Shown here: piece after piece, positions 27,312-36,603 of the stretch | How positions within the stretch are numbered: the first letter of the stretch is position 1 | How the letters are laid out: each line of letters starts with the position of its first letter | Assembly (NCBI RefSeq): GCF_900327775.1 | Contig: NZ_OUMZ01000007.1 | Span: forward strand, 310,115 to 374,114 | Source: Roseovarius sp. EL26 | GTDB taxonomy: Bacteria > Pseudomonadota > Alphaproteobacteria > Rhodobacterales > Rhodobacteraceae | Direction of reading: 5' to 3' | DNA length: 64,000 nucleotides | Notes under the pieces: model-generated | The model's database searches: none | Told to the model about the DNA's origin: nothing | The model's input: the letters and a program-made list of their open reading frames with translations, nothing else | Position numbers and translations under genes: made by a program

Positions 27312-29042
27312 TTATTCATCATTTGGCGCAGGTAGGTAGAACAGGAATGTAGTCCCTTGGCCCAACTCAGTTTCAAAAGATAGCCCACCATCATGCTGTT
27401 TGATAATATCGAAACTCATGGAAAGACCCAGCCCGGTGCCTTCACCCGTGGGTTTGGTGGTGAAAAACGGGTTAAAAATTTTGTCACGCATATCTTCAGG
27501 GATACCGCCACCATTGTCTGTGACCCTCACCTCATAACGCCTTCCCATACGTTGGGTCGATACTTTCAAAATAGGTTCTCGGCCATAAGAGCCCGCGTTT
27601 CTCGCGGCTTCGTACATGCCATTGGAACACATATTCAGCACAACGCGCTGCAACTCTTGCGGCAAGCATTCCACATCGCCGACCTCACCGTCAAAATCCG
27701 TCTGGACGTCCACGTTAAAGGTTTTGTCCGTTGCACGCGCACCATGATACGCAAGATTGGCGGCTTCCTGCACGAGCGTATTTAGACCTACACGCTGCTT
27801 CTCTGTCGTCCCCTCGCGCGAGTGCAAAAGCATGTTTTTGACGATGCTGTCTGCGCGATGACCGTGTACGCCTATTTTTTGCAAGTTACCTACCACGGTC
27901 TGAATCAAGTCTTCGGCGTCTTCCCGGTCGTCCTCTTTCAGAGAGCCGAGCGGTTCTTTCAAAACGTCGACAAGTTCATCCATCATTTCCATGGAAAGCT
28001 TGGAGAAGTTATTCACGAAATTCAGCGGATTTTTGATCTCGTGCGCGATGCCAGCCGTCAGCTGACCCAGACTTGCCATTTTCTCTGCATGGATAAGGGA
28101 GCTTTGCGTCTTTTTGAGAGTGGTAATATCCCGGCCGTAAATGTTCACGTACCCGCCTTCTGGAACCGGCCAAAGCAAAAGAGCATAGATCTGACCATCG
28201 GCCTCGTACTCGAAATCTTGCCGTTGATCCCCATTCAAACCCGTGATGACGCGCTTACTCCAATCCGTTCCTACTCGGTCACCAACCTTCAGCTGCAGTG
28301 CTTCGATCAATGGAGAGCTTGCCTTATTGGCATAAGCGAGTTCGCCCTGTTCTGTAACACGCAAGACTGGGTTGGGGTTCTCTTCGGGAATGCGCGCCAG
28401 CTCGCGCATTTGGTTTTCGGCCTTAAGCTGATCGTTCAGCGCCTTAGTGTTGGCCAGCGTCAACTTGATGCCATTGATGGCGCTTTTTCGCGTAAGGAAT
28501 GTCAACTGCGTAATTGCAAAAACAGTGCCCAGAATGGTTATTGTGTTAATGTACCATTCGAGCGACCCCCAAAGCAGCATGGCCACCCATGTCAAGAAGA
28601 GGATTGGACCGGAAAAACCCCATGACACCCTTAATGAAAATGTTGTGGCCCCGCCAAATGCCCCGATGAATGCAAAAAGATACAGCAACATTTGCGAATG
28701 CGGCTCCAGATACGGTATCATGAAAAAATTGAAGCTGCCCCAACTGGCCCCCAGGATCAGCGAAGTAATCAGAATTACTTTTAGCCGCCGCTTGGAAATG
28801 GATTTAGGTCGGGATTTCTTACGCAGGGCGTAATAGCTCTTCATTCCCATCAGATTAATAAACAACTGCAGAGCCACGGCTGTGATAGCAGGTATTGTCA
28901 GGTTTGAGGGGCCGATCTGAAAGATCATGACTGAAAAGGCCAAAAGAGTGTAGAAAGCAAAAACCGGTGTTGTCGACGCGACGTCCAGTGCCTCGTGTAT
29001 ACGAAGCTCACCCTCGAATTCCTGATTGTCGGTTTCCTGCAA
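27312..29042 (-). CDS. membrane sensor histidine kinase with PAS domain
   Basis: A 576-residue kinase. About six hydrophobic segments occupy residues 25-195. A PAS-like domain (~215-320) contains NPNPVLRVTEQGELAYAN. The dimerisation helix carries the phospho-acceptor His in GQLTAGIAHEIKNPLNFV. The ATPase domain is intact: N box VVLNMCSNGMYEA, DNGGGIPED, and the lid motif GEGTGLGLSMSFDII. It is first in an operon with the receiver and the receiver-cyclase; its stop lies 20 bases from the receiver start. The input signal is unknown, but the many-helix sensor suggests something in the membrane or a small molecule. Confidence 0.94.
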   Translation of the reverse strand: MQETDNQEFEGELRIHEALDVASTTPVFAFYTLLAFSVMIFQIGPSNLTIPAITAVALQLFINLMGMKSYYALRKKSRPKSISKRRLKVILITSLILGASWGSFNFFMIPYLEPHSQMLLYLFAFIGAFGGATTFSLRVSWGFSGPILFLTWVAMLLWGSLEWYINTITILGTVFAITQLTFLTRKSAINGIKLTLANTKALNDQLKAENQMRELARIPEENPNPVLRVTEQGELAYANKASSPLIEALQLKVGDRVGTDWSKRVITGLNGDQRQDFEYEADGQIYALLLWPVPEGGYVNIYGRDITTLKKTQSSLIHAEKMASLGQLTAGIAHEIKNPLNFVNNFSKLSMEMMDELVDVLKEPLGSLKEDDREDAEDLIQTVVGNLQKIGVHGHRADSIVKNMLLHSREGTTEKQRVGLNTLVQEAANLAYHGARATDKTFNVDVQTDFDGEVGDVECLPQELQRVVLNMCSNGMYEAARNAGSYGREPILKVSTQRMGRRYEVRVTDNGGGIPEDMRDKIFNPFFTTKPTGEGTGLGLSMSFDIIKQHDGGLSFETELGQGTTFLFYLPAPNDE

Positions 29043-29402
29043 ACGCTAGCCCCAAAGAGTTTACTTTACTTAGGGTCACTAAATCAGATGCAACGCAAAT
29101 CTTGCAAGACCTATCTAGGGTCAGGCCCCGCTATTCCTTCACCACTGATTTGACGACTTTCCTGTCTGATTACAAACATTTCTGCAGGAATAGCGGTTTT
29201 ATTTCAAAGCAGTGTGAGGCGATCTGGTGGGGAAAGTCATCAACTCCTTCGGGCGCCAAGCCCACTTCATCTCAGCGGCCTGCCGCGTTTGCAAATAGAG
29301 CTACTATACACGACACGCATCGAGACGAGTTCGAATTCGCCTGACAACACCCTATAACATGTCAGGGCTGAACTAGCTGAAGTTGTAAATCCCTCAGTCA
29401 GC
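29043..29402. other. intergenic region without a recognised gene
   Basis: 360 bases between the kinase start and the HD-protein stop. Only short open frames occur, and none resembles a known protein. The kinase promoter must lie in the part nearest 29043. Confidence 0.5.
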
Positions 29403-30275
29403 TCAGGTGGCGTCGCCATTGTTTGAGGGACCGGGGAATGGCCCAAGGCGACGACTGTGACGAGCATTCAGGGAAGCGTGGTCGTTTAGTTGCTCCACCC
29501 ATTTTTTACCCTCTATCGTTTGTGTCAGATGCTTTAGCGCAGGGCCAATCAACGGCTGCACCTGCCCGTGATAGAAGTCTGGAAACTGCTCCATCAAATC
29601 CATGGGCGTATCACACCCAAGCTTCTGCGCATAACCAGTTTCGACAAACTCGTGATAAAGACCACTAATCTTGCGGAAGTAATATGGGTCAGCGATCTGA
29701 CCGATTAGGTCTGCCGCCCGTACCAAGGCAGGTTCACTTTCGGTGCAGGCATAGGTTGCGTCGCTTGGCACGGGAAATCGGGTGAATTCAATGGATTGCG
29801 CGATGCGTTCTGCGTCGATCAGGTTAGAGTCAGCAAAGCGATGGCGAACATAAATCTTGCCACGGTCAACATGGTAAGGGGCAAGAAACGCATCTGTAGC
29901 ACCGCGGGGTGGGCAAATCCTGTTTCCTGTTTCGTTGGTAACGACTTCGCTTTCGGTATCGCCATCGCAGACGCCACGGGTAAAGCCGATGTCATGAAGC
30001 AAGAGCGCTAAAATATAATGCAGCCAGTCCTCAGGTTTCACGGTGCGGGTTTCAAGCATGCCGCGAATGATTTGCTGACCAACCAAGGTAACCATCATCG
30101 TATGTTCGGCGTTGTGGTAAGGCGCGTCGGAGCAGCTCAGGTGTTCCAGTGCTTCTCTGGCATAGTCATTTAAGAAAGCTGCGTACTCGGGCTTCTTATC
30201 TGGAAAAAATTCCAGATAAGTTTCTGCAAGGTGATCGCCAAATTCAGCAGCTACCACAGTGGCGAGATTGAACAT
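29403..30275 (-). CDS. HD-domain metalloprotein (Npun_R2479-like), possible phosphodiesterase
   Basis: About 290 residues. The HD metal site is complete: SDAPYHNAEHTMMVTLVGQQ gives the first histidines, and ILALLLHDIGFTRGVCDGD gives the HD pair. GATDAFLAPYHVDRGKIYV and SIEFTRFPVP are further marks of the Npun_R2479-type family. The start MFNLATVV at 30275 is chosen because family members begin MFN and because GAGG stands eight bases upstream; ATG at 30320 is an alternative. The YHN..H and HD spacing is like class I cyclic-nucleotide phosphodiesterases. The activity is unproven. Confidence 0.85.
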   Translation of the reverse strand: MFNLATVVAAEFGDHLAETYLEFFPDKKPEYAAFLNDYAREALEHLSCSDAPYHNAEHTMMVTLVGQQIIRGMLETRTVKPEDWLHYILALLLHDIGFTRGVCDGDTESEVVTNETGNRICPPRGATDAFLAPYHVDRGKIYVRHRFADSNLIDAERIAQSIEFTRFPVPSDATYACTESEPALVRAADLIGQIADPYYFRKISGLYHEFVETGYAQKLGCDTPMDLMEQFPDFYHGQVQPLIGPALKHLTQTIEGKKWVEQLNDHASLNARHSRRLGPFPGPSNNGDAT

Positions 30276-30451
30276 GATAGTGTCCTCGACTGGCCGAAGA
30301 AATCCGGTGTACTTTAGCATAAAACATTGCCTTATCAACTAACCTTGAAGTGGTATAAAGTGTAAACTACGCTTGTTTTATTTTGATCGCACGTCCCGTT
30401 ACTTTTTATATTTATTTCAATGATTTGGATGTATAATCAGGTTCGTGATAT

Positions 30452-30643
30452 CGACCCAAAAGCAAGGCTGTTGAGCTGCTTTATCCCGATCTGAATACCC
30501 AGTTCACAATCGCGTATGACTACGGCGTAAGAAATGTTGCGGATCGGAAGCAACGCGATCAGATTACTGCTGCACGAACAGACATGATGGTCAATGTAAT
30601 TGCTCCCTTTTTATCAAGTATGCACAATTATCATTTCGACCAA
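30452..30643 (+). other. unassigned open frame in a gene-poor gap, possibly a gene remnant
   Basis: Between the HD protein and the DUF3095 gene, the plus strand is open from 30452 past 30670. It reads, in part, VELLYPDLNTQFTIAYDYG and AARTDMMVNVIAPF. It has no convincing start codon or ribosome site and overlaps the end of the DUF3095 gene. I do not recognise it; it may be the tail of a lost gene or chance. Confidence 0.25.
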
Positions 30644-31933
30644 CTACACCTTGGTTGTGCCTTTCATACGCAGCTTTAAATCACTAGCAGCCATTGCATA
30701 TCCTCCGTCAGCGCCATCTATGAAATGAACGTGTTTACTTTCTGATAGGCTGAACAGGAGGCAAGTCATCATGGCCTGGTCAGCTTTCCATGTCCCATAA
30801 ATCACTTTTTTCGCTTGGTATTCCAATTCCAGAAAATCCTCGATCCTAGCGGCCTGCTGCGGGCTCACATCGAGAACCATTCGTAACGCGCCATCGTATT
30901 TGCGATAGTCGGTGTTGGATTTTAGCTCCTCACGATAAGTCGCACCGTTATAGTCACCAACTGAAACACCAAATCGTTCGCAAAAGTATTGTATTAAAGC
31001 GGTCAGATAGGCCCAAATAGTACGCTTAAAACGATTCGAGCTGTGCGCACCTGCGGCTATTTCGAGCGACAGGCCTGATGGCGGAAACCGAAACTTCAAT
31101 GTTGAATCATGGGCTGGCGCGAAATTTGAGATTTGATCGCCTAGTATATCACCTATCGCATCGGTAATGGTCTGTATTTCCTTAGTCGCGTCAATATTGT
31201 ATGGGAGCAATATTGTCGTGAGCATGGTGCCGTTCTTGGCTTTCAAAGGCTCCCACCGGCATGAGAGGCCTTGCAAGTCGGGATATTTATTATCTTCATT
31301 TGGTAAGAGTGCATAGCCTTTGCTATGGACGTCCGCTTTGAGCCATTCATCAGCCATAGCAACACCATTGCCCGCGAACATCGCAAGGTGGTTTCCTTCC
31401 GACAAATGGTATTTTCCAACAAGTATGTCTGCGCCAGAAGATCGCAGTGCGGACACAGGAATTGCAGCGGTTCGTAACGACAACCCGAAAAGGTTCAAGG
31501 ATGCCGCCTGCAGTTTCCCTGCTTCTTCACATGCGCTATTCAACAAACTTGGCGGGACTGCGATCACCCCCCCATCACCACCAAAGACGAATGGCAATGA
31601 CACCCCTTCGCTAACATTGATTACTGCTGTCAGAAACGCTGCGCCAACCATGTTAACGTTTTTGTATTCACCCCTTTTTATCGCTCTCGTGGATTCTACT
31701 ACATCCGAAACGATCAGGGTCCAGTCATCAGGCAGCGCTTGGTAATGTTTCAAATCAGCGACTTCCCGGAAATCAACAAAAGCTGGAAGACCCGAATAGA
31801 AATCCTGTGTAGCCTTTTGCGGTGTCAAACTGATGATGAGCCTTCCAATAGCTGTTCGCTGATTGCAAATGATATTGACTTGAAATCCCGAGCCAAAATT
31901 CACTCTTTCAAAGTGTATAGCATGTTTGTGCAT
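30644..31933 (-). CDS. DUF3095-family protein, divergent cyclase-like
   Basis: About 430 residues. The family core starts at FYSGLPAFVDFREVADLKHY and continues with YQALPDDWTLIVSDVVESTR, then LPFVFGGDGGVIAVPPSLL. The Asp in SDVVEST and the Asp in GGDGG occupy the places of the two metal-binding aspartates of class III nucleotide cyclases, so the fold is probably the same. The second half (FCERFGVSVGDYNGATYREEL onward) is a separate domain. The ATG at 31933 is taken as the start. An in-frame TTG at 31828, just before the family core, is also possible, and the longest frame (from 32029) wrongly runs into tRNA-Phe. It stands beside tRNA-Phe and a cyclic-nucleotide gene set. Confidence 0.8.
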   Translation of the reverse strand: MHKHAIHFERVNFGSGFQVNIICNQRTAIGRLIISLTPQKATQDFYSGLPAFVDFREVADLKHYQALPDDWTLIVSDVVESTRAIKRGEYKNVNMVGAAFLTAVINVSEGVSLPFVFGGDGGVIAVPPSLLNSACEEAGKLQAASLNLFGLSLRTAAIPVSALRSSGADILVGKYHLSEGNHLAMFAGNGVAMADEWLKADVHSKGYALLPNEDNKYPDLQGLSCRWEPLKAKNGTMLTTILLPYNIDATKEIQTITDAIGDILGDQISNFAPAHDSTLKFRFPPSGLSLEIAAGAHSSNRFKRTIWAYLTALIQYFCERFGVSVGDYNGATYREELKSNTDYRKYDGALRMVLDVSPQQAARIEDFLELEYQAKKVIYGTWKADQAMMTCLLFSLSESKHVHFIDGADGGYAMAASDLKLRMKGTTKV

Positions 31934-31984
31934 TTTTAATAACACAAAAGAGGTGCATTCGAGTCTGTAAAATAGGGGGAGAAG

Positions 31985-32059
31985 TGGTGCCCAGGGGCGG
32001 AATCGAACCACCGACACGAGGATTTTCAATCCACTGCTCTACCCCTGAGCTACCCGGGC
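31985..32059 (-). tRNA. tRNA-Phe (GAA)
   Basis: 75 bases including an encoded CCA. The acceptor GCCCGGG pairs with CCTGGGC, the D arm is GCTC...GAGC, the anticodon loop TTGAAAA carries GAA, and the T arm is GGTGG TTCGATT CCGCC. There is a single T-T mismatch in the anticodon stem. The 3' end faces the accessory zone on the left. Confidence 0.97.
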
Positions 32060-32137
32060 ACGGGGAACGTTTTCACGTTCGGGTGTTGGCCTTCTAGGCG
32101 AGCGAGGAGGGGCTGTCCAGAGGGTTCGGCGAAAAAA

Positions 32138-32320
32138 TTAGTGTGGTCTTGTGATTTGTTGAGCCAGCTCTTCTGCAACCCGCTCTTCATCGTCTGGATC
32201 CTGTGAGGGCAGGGCGTAATCGCCGTTCATCCAGCGGCCCAGATCGACGTCTGCGCAGCGTTTTGAGCAGAATGGGCGAAACGTTTTCTGGGTTGGTTTT
32301 CCGCACCCCGGGCAGCTCAT
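32138..32320 (-). CDS. yacG: DNA gyrase inhibitor YacG
   Basis: A 60-residue zinc protein with the ligand set CPGC and CSKRCADVDLGRW, the YacG signature, followed by an acidic C-terminal tail. In E. coli YacG binds GyrB and blocks DNA binding. The ATG overlaps the RNase stop by four bases. It is the last gene of the infA-maf-RNase-yacG operon, a conserved order in alphaproteobacteria. tRNA-Phe follows on the same strand. Confidence 0.93.
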   Translation of the reverse strand: MSCPGCGKPTQKTFRPFCSKRCADVDLGRWMNGDYALPSQDPDDEERVAEELAQQITRPH

Positions 32321-33345
32321 GACAAAGCCTCATGATAGGGCAGGCGGTCGCGTTTACGTTGTAACTCAAAGTGTCCCAACGGGGTCCAACCAACCAATGC
32401 CGTTTCCACCGTATCGGTGCGGAATGCGGTGCGCAGAGCGTTTTCAAATTGGCGACGGTGTTTTTTCGACATCGGTGCCAGATCCAGCGTGATTTGGCCA
32501 CCTATGCCACGGATCCGGCAATGGCGGGGCAGGTCGGCCGCAGCGGCCAGATTGGCCTTGAGGCCCGCGGCGGGTGACATGTCGTTGCCGGTGTTGATGT
32601 CGACGGCGGTTAGGGCGCGGGTCGGCTCGATATACATGCTGGAACCAGCCCCCAGAGGCACCTGTGCACTTTCCAGTTCGGCCAGATGGTCGGCCACGCC
32701 CGTGACTTCAAAGCTGCCGTCTTCGGTCTCAATCTGTGCCGGATCGACCCATTCACGCCACGCCAACGCATGTGGTCCATCACCTTCGGTTAGCTTTTCA
32801 GCGCTGTCGCCCTCGGCCTCGGACATAATTGCGGTGGCCAGATCTACCATCGTCTCGATGTCATCAGAGATTTCATCCATATCTGCTGCTGCACAGGAGG
32901 AACGTATAATCAGCCCCACGTTAGATCCTTCGGGCATCGCGGCCTTGGCCAAGCCTTGCAAGGTATCGCGCAGGTCGTCATCCTTGATACTGCGTGAGAC
33001 ATTGATACCGGGTGCGTCAGGTGTGACAATAGCATAGCGGCTTTTGAACAGAATTTTGGTGGTTACTGGGATGGCTTTACCCGGTTCGGCATAACCGGTG
33101 ACCTGCACCAAGATTGGTTGTCCGGGGGATAACCCTTTGACCTGGCGTAGAAAGGCAGATCCATCCGGGGTTTTCACGAACATGCCGCCCTGGCCTTTGA
33201 CCGGACGGTCGGCAATGGCGCGGTAGATCGCGCCGGGGCGCGGTGCGTCGTGGTCCAGGTAAAGATCTTCCAGCTTGCCATCGACCATCAATGCGGCGGC
33301 TTCGCCTCCGGCATATTGATCCAGAACGATCATTTGACCCTTCAT
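32317..33345 (-). CDS. ribonuclease E/G family protein, short form
   Basis: A 342-residue RNase E/G-type endoribonuclease. The C-terminal part has VDINTGND, with the catalytic metal-binding aspartate and asparagine, followed by [14 protein letters not shown]. It is much shorter than RNase E (~900) or RNase G (~490): it lacks the zinc-link and the long scaffold, as is usual for the small paralogue found in this operon in Rhodobacterales. The start at 33345 gives an ATGA overlap with maf; an ATG at 33363 is less likely. Targets are unknown. Confidence 0.88.
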   Translation of the reverse strand: MKGQMIVLDQYAGGEAAALMVDGKLEDLYLDHDAPRPGAIYRAIADRPVKGQGGMFVKTPDGSAFLRQVKGLSPGQPILVQVTGYAEPGKAIPVTTKILFKSRYAIVTPDAPGINVSRSIKDDDLRDTLQGLAKAAMPEGSNVGLIIRSSCAAADMDEISDDIETMVDLATAIMSEAEGDSAEKLTEGDGPHALAWREWVDPAQIETEDGSFEVTGVADHLAELESAQVPLGAGSSMYIEPTRALTAVDINTGNDMSPAAGLKANLAAAADLPRHCRIRGIGGQITLDLAPMSKKHRRQFENALRTAFRTDTVETALVGWTPLGHFELQRKRDRLPYHEALS

Positions 33346-33923
33346 GATGATGCACCTTTCCAAACGGGGTATCCGGCAGCCTGTAATAGTGCTGCGGTTT
33401 CAGTGATGGGCAATCCTACCACAGACGTAAAAGAGCCCTGTATCCATGGCACAAAAGCCCCGGCAGGGCCTTGGATGCCATAGCCGCCAGCCTTGCCCTG
33501 CCAATCATTGGTGGCCAAATAGCTGTTGAGCTCCTCATCACTGAGGCGTTTCATTTTCACAGCCGTGACAACATCACGTTGCCAAAGACGATCACTTGTG
33601 CGCACGGCCACGGCCGTAATCACCGAATGGCGACGTCCGGACATGGCGCGCAAGAATCGTGTGGCTTCATTGGCGTCTTCGGGTTTGCCAAGAATGCGAC
33701 GGCCAAGTGCCACCGTGGTATCGGCAGAGAGCACAACTTCCCCCGCGTTCAGTGTAATGGCTTGTGCTTTCTCAGCGGCCATTCGAATGCAATAAGGGCG
33801 AGGTAACTCGCCCTTGTGCGGGGTCTCATCAATCTCGGGCGGGCGAATTTCATCCGCCACAACGCCAATCTGCGCCAGCAGATCACGACGGCGCGGGCTT
33901 CCCGATCCGAGAATTAAACGCAT
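33342..33923 (-). CDS. maf: Maf-like nucleotide pyrophosphatase
   Basis: A 193-residue house-cleaning enzyme of the Maf family, which hydrolyses non-canonical or methylated nucleotides to monophosphates. The N-terminal [15 protein letters not shown] is the substrate-binding loop; [20 protein letters not shown] carries the catalytic Asp; [11 protein letters not shown] is the last conserved segment. It lies 13 bases after infA and overlaps the RNase gene by four bases. Confidence 0.95.
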   Translation of the reverse strand: MRLILGSGSPRRRDLLAQIGVVADEIRPPEIDETPHKGELPRPYCIRMAAEKAQAITLNAGEVVLSADTTVALGRRILGKPEDANEATRFLRAMSGRRHSVITAVAVRTSDRLWQRDVVTAVKMKRLSDEELNSYLATNDWQGKAGGYGIQGPAGAFVPWIQGSFTSVVGLPITETAALLQAAGYPVWKGASS

Positions 33924-33936
33924 TGATTTCAGTCGC

Positions 33937-34155
33937 TTACTTAAAGCGATAGTTGATGCGGCCCTTGGTCAGGTCATAGGGGGTCATTTCGACCTGCACC
34001 TTGTCGCCTGCCAGAACACGGATCCGGTTCTTGCGCATTTTTCCTGCCGTATGTGCGATGATCTCATGGCCGTTTTCAAGCTCGACCCGAAATGTCGCAT
34101 TGGGCAGGAGTTCCTTCACAACACCGGGAAATTCGAGCGTATCTTCCTTGGCCAT
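33937..34155 (-). CDS. infA: translation initiation factor IF-1
   Basis: The 72-residue S1-fold protein that blocks the A site of the small ribosomal subunit during initiation. [33 protein letters not shown] and KGRINYRFK are almost invariant. The upstream bases contain a good ribosome site (GGAGAG). It opens the infA-maf-RNase E/G-yacG operon. Confidence 0.98.
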   Translation of the reverse strand: MAKEDTLEFPGVVKELLPNATFRVELENGHEIIAHTAGKMRKNRIRVLAGDKVQVEMTPYDLTKGRINYRFK

Positions 34156-34237
34156 GGTCTCTCCTTAGTTTTCTAATCCGCCTGTTCGCGGACAGGGCAC
34201 TAAATGCGCCTATTGATCGTGGTTTTCAAGGGGATAA

Positions 34238-35122
34238 TCAGCCTAATCGCTTAGGTGTGACCGTCTTGTCGCGACCGGACTGTTCGGCCCAGTGAGTGCG
34301 GTTGAGCACACGACCATCCGCACGCACATGTGCGATGGCGTTCAGGTCAACCTCGGCATAGGTCCAGCCGGGGGCATTCAGCGTGCCTTCGGCCAATACA
34401 CCGGTTGCTGGAAAGCCCACGTCTGGTGGGCCAAAGATACCGCCCATTCCCGTATTTGCATCGGCCACCTGATTCCACGCGGCCTCGCCAACGATCGATG
34501 CCATCACAGTCACACACTGATTTTCAAGCGCTCTGCTCATGGCACCGATGCGCACGCGCCAATAGCCCGAAAGCGCCTCGGTGCAGGAGGGGACAAGGAT
34601 CAGATCAGCATCCTGCAAGGCTCGACCCAGCAGGGGGAATTCGCTGTCATAGCAGGTGAGAATACCAATCTTGCCAAGAGCCGTTTCGAATAATCGCAAT
34701 GGCCCGCCTGAAGCCATCTCCATTGGGGTGCGCTCATACCGTGTCATGATTTGCTTATCCTGAACGCCACAGCCACCATCGGGGCTGAACAGCCGGGCAC
34801 GGTTTACAGGTCGCGCACCTAAAGCAGGGTCATAAACCGGCGCAGAGGCGGCGCAGATGTGCACATTGTATTTAGCCGCCAGATCGGAATGCAGGGCATC
34901 CGCATCGGGGGTCAGGTCTGAGACTGCTTTCAGGCTGCATTCCAGATCACCTGCAACTTCGGGGCCCGACAACATGGCCAGCTCCATTGATCCGTATTCG
35001 GGAAAAACGAGAAGCTCCGCACCTTGACCCGCGGCGGTACGCACCCAGTCTTCGATCTTGGTGACGTAATTGGCCCAGCTTGTCAGCGGATTAAGCGGAT
35101 AGGCGGCGGTCGCGATTTTCAT
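34238..35122 (-). CDS. carbon-nitrogen hydrolase (nitrilase superfamily)
   Basis: A 294-residue amidohydrolase with the full Glu-Lys-Cys triad: LVFPEYGSMEL (Glu), VQDKQIMTRYERT (Lys) and GILTCYDSEFPL (Cys). The length and the lack of a second domain suggest a stand-alone omega-amidase or aliphatic amidase-like enzyme. The substrate cannot be told. It lies downstream of a DUF4177 gene, with a nine-base gap, so the two are probably cotranscribed. Confidence 0.9.
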   Translation of the reverse strand: MKIATAAYPLNPLTSWANYVTKIEDWVRTAAGQGAELLVFPEYGSMELAMLSGPEVAGDLECSLKAVSDLTPDADALHSDLAAKYNVHICAASAPVYDPALGARPVNRARLFSPDGGCGVQDKQIMTRYERTPMEMASGGPLRLFETALGKIGILTCYDSEFPLLGRALQDADLILVPSCTEALSGYWRVRIGAMSRALENQCVTVMASIVGEAAWNQVADANTGMGGIFGPPDVGFPATGVLAEGTLNAPGWTYAEVDLNAIAHVRADGRVLNRTHWAEQSGRDKTVTPKRLG

Positions 35123-35131
35123 GGCTGCGGC

Positions 35132-35548
35132 TCAGGATTTGATTTCAGCGCTGGCGTCGTTTTGTATCTCTTCCGAAGCTTTCAGCGTTTCGCCGTAAGA
35201 TTCTGGGTCATATTCCGGCTCCGGCTCTCTAACCGGGGGCACTGGTTTCTTGATCTCTGGTTCGCTGCGATCTGCGGTGAGCTTGGCTGTTTCCGCCTTC
35301 GGCGCATCGACGTTAGCCACTTCGCGCCGGAACACCAAAACCGAGCGATAGATTTTTTGTGTCGAGGTTAGCCCCTGACGTTCTTCACTGGGCAGAATGT
35401 CCGAGCGTTGATACTCCCACCCGTCTTTAGCCAGCTCATTCATTTGCTCTTCCAGTGCATGGGCAAAGCGCGCTTCACCGGTTTTCACGCCGGGGGCTTT
35501 CTTGCCTTTGGTAGGGGCAGGGATGATTTTATATTCGAACTGGGGCAT
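35132..35548 (-). CDS. DUF4177 domain protein
   Basis: A ~138-residue cytoplasmic protein. Residues 1-75 form the DUF4177 module (FEYKIIPAPTKG, EEQMNELAKDGWEYQRSDIL). The remaining tail is rich in Pro, Glu and Lys and probably disordered. The function is unknown. ATGs at 35551 and 35548 are both possible starts. Confidence 0.8.
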   Translation of the reverse strand: MPQFEYKIIPAPTKGKKAPGVKTGEARFAHALEEQMNELAKDGWEYQRSDILPSEERQGLTSTQKIYRSVLVFRREVANVDAPKAETAKLTADRSEPEIKKPVPPVREPEPEYDPESYGETLKASEEIQNDASAEIKS

Positions 35549-35700
35549 CATTTTTCCATCTTTAGCAGTGGCGCGTATCCTACCCGGCTATCCCCGCAGC
35601 GCAAGGCGAATGTGGTGATCGGATTTGTGTACCAAACACGGGTACAGTCTGTACCACTTGTACGCAAATTTGCCAGAGTGAACCCTGGCGTGGATGTGGG

Positions 35701-36603
35701 TTAGCCCCGCAGATTTCGTTGCCGTGGATCCAGTGCATCGCGCAGGCCATCGCCCAGATAATTGACGCTGAGCACAGTCAACGAAATCGCCAAACCGGGC
35801 CAGAACACGCGGCCCGGATAATCTTGCATGTAAATTGTCGCATCACTCAGTTGCCGTCCCCATGTTGGGAAATCAGGCGGAAAGCCAAGGCCAAGGAAGG
35901 AGAGCGCTGATTCTGTGATGATTGCGGTGGCGATCCCCAAGGTGGCCGAGACGATAATCGGTGACAGGATGTTGGGTGCAATATGTTGTTTTAAAATGGT
36001 AAAGTCCGTCGCCCCGATCGCACGAGCGGCGCGAATGAAGTCGCGCTCTTTCAGAGCAAGAACTTCACCGCGCACGACGCGGGCGGTTGGCATCCAACTG
36101 GTGATGCCAATGGCGAATACGATCAGCACAAAGATCCCTGCCTGTGGGCCAATTGTCCGACCAAGAGGTTCCCGAAACAGCATCATGATGACTAACAAAA
36201 GCGGCAAAAGGGGCAAGGCGAGAAACAAGTCGGTCAGTCGCATCAAGGGCCCGTCCAGCCGTTTGAAAAAACCGGCCGCCATCCCGATGAGACACCCCAG
36301 TCCAATCGACAAAATCATTGCCATCATGCCGACCGAGATCGAGCTTCGCCCCCCCGCCATCAGACGGGCCAGTGTGTCGCGCCCTAATTGATCCGTGCCG
36401 AGGGGATGGGCCCAGCTTGCCCCTTGATTTCGTGCGCGAATATCAGGATAGCCTGGGTCGAGCGTCCAGATCATCGGCCCTAGTAGCACCCCCAGAACAA
36501 TCACCGCAAAAACAATGCCACCAATCAATGCACCACGGTGTTTGCTGAACTGGCGCCAGAACTTCTGGTGGCGCGTAGAGGGTGAGGAGAAACGCTCAGT
36601 CAT
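35701..36603 (-). CDS. peptide/nickel-type ABC transporter permease (DppC-like)
   Basis: A 300-residue inner-membrane permease with an N-terminal helix (GALIGGIVFAVIVLGVLLG) and the binding-protein-dependent domain after it. Features are HPLGTDQLGRDTLARLMAGG, the EAA loop IRAARAIGATDFTILKQHI, and ALSFLGLGFPPDFPTWG. The start MTERFSS at 36603 is used; it overlaps the stop of the upstream permease by eight bases. It is the last gene of the importer operon. No ATPase gene is attached, so the ATPases must be elsewhere. Confidence 0.92.
   Translation of the reverse strand: MTERFSSPSTRHQKFWRQFSKHRGALIGGIVFAVIVLGVLLGPMIWTLDPGYPDIRARNQGASWAHPLGTDQLGRDTLARLMAGGRSSISVGMMAMILSIGLGCLIGMAAGFFKRLDGPLMRLTDLFLALPLLPLLLVIMMLFREPLGRTIGPQAGIFVLIVFAIGITSWMPTARVVRGEVLALKERDFIRAARAIGATDFTILKQHIAPNILSPIIVSATLGIATAIITESALSFLGLGFPPDFPTWGRQLSDATIYMQDYPGRVFWPGLAISLTVLSVNYLGDGLRDALDPRQRNLRG

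Noticed and set aside
31934..32029. N-terminal extension of the DUF3095 frame up to 32029
   Set aside because: It would translate through the tRNA-Phe gene; tRNA sequence read as protein explains the apparent extension.
20049..32059. A prophage or complete integrative element
   Set aside because: No integrase, phage structural or conjugation genes are present, and no repeat of the tRNA end was found.
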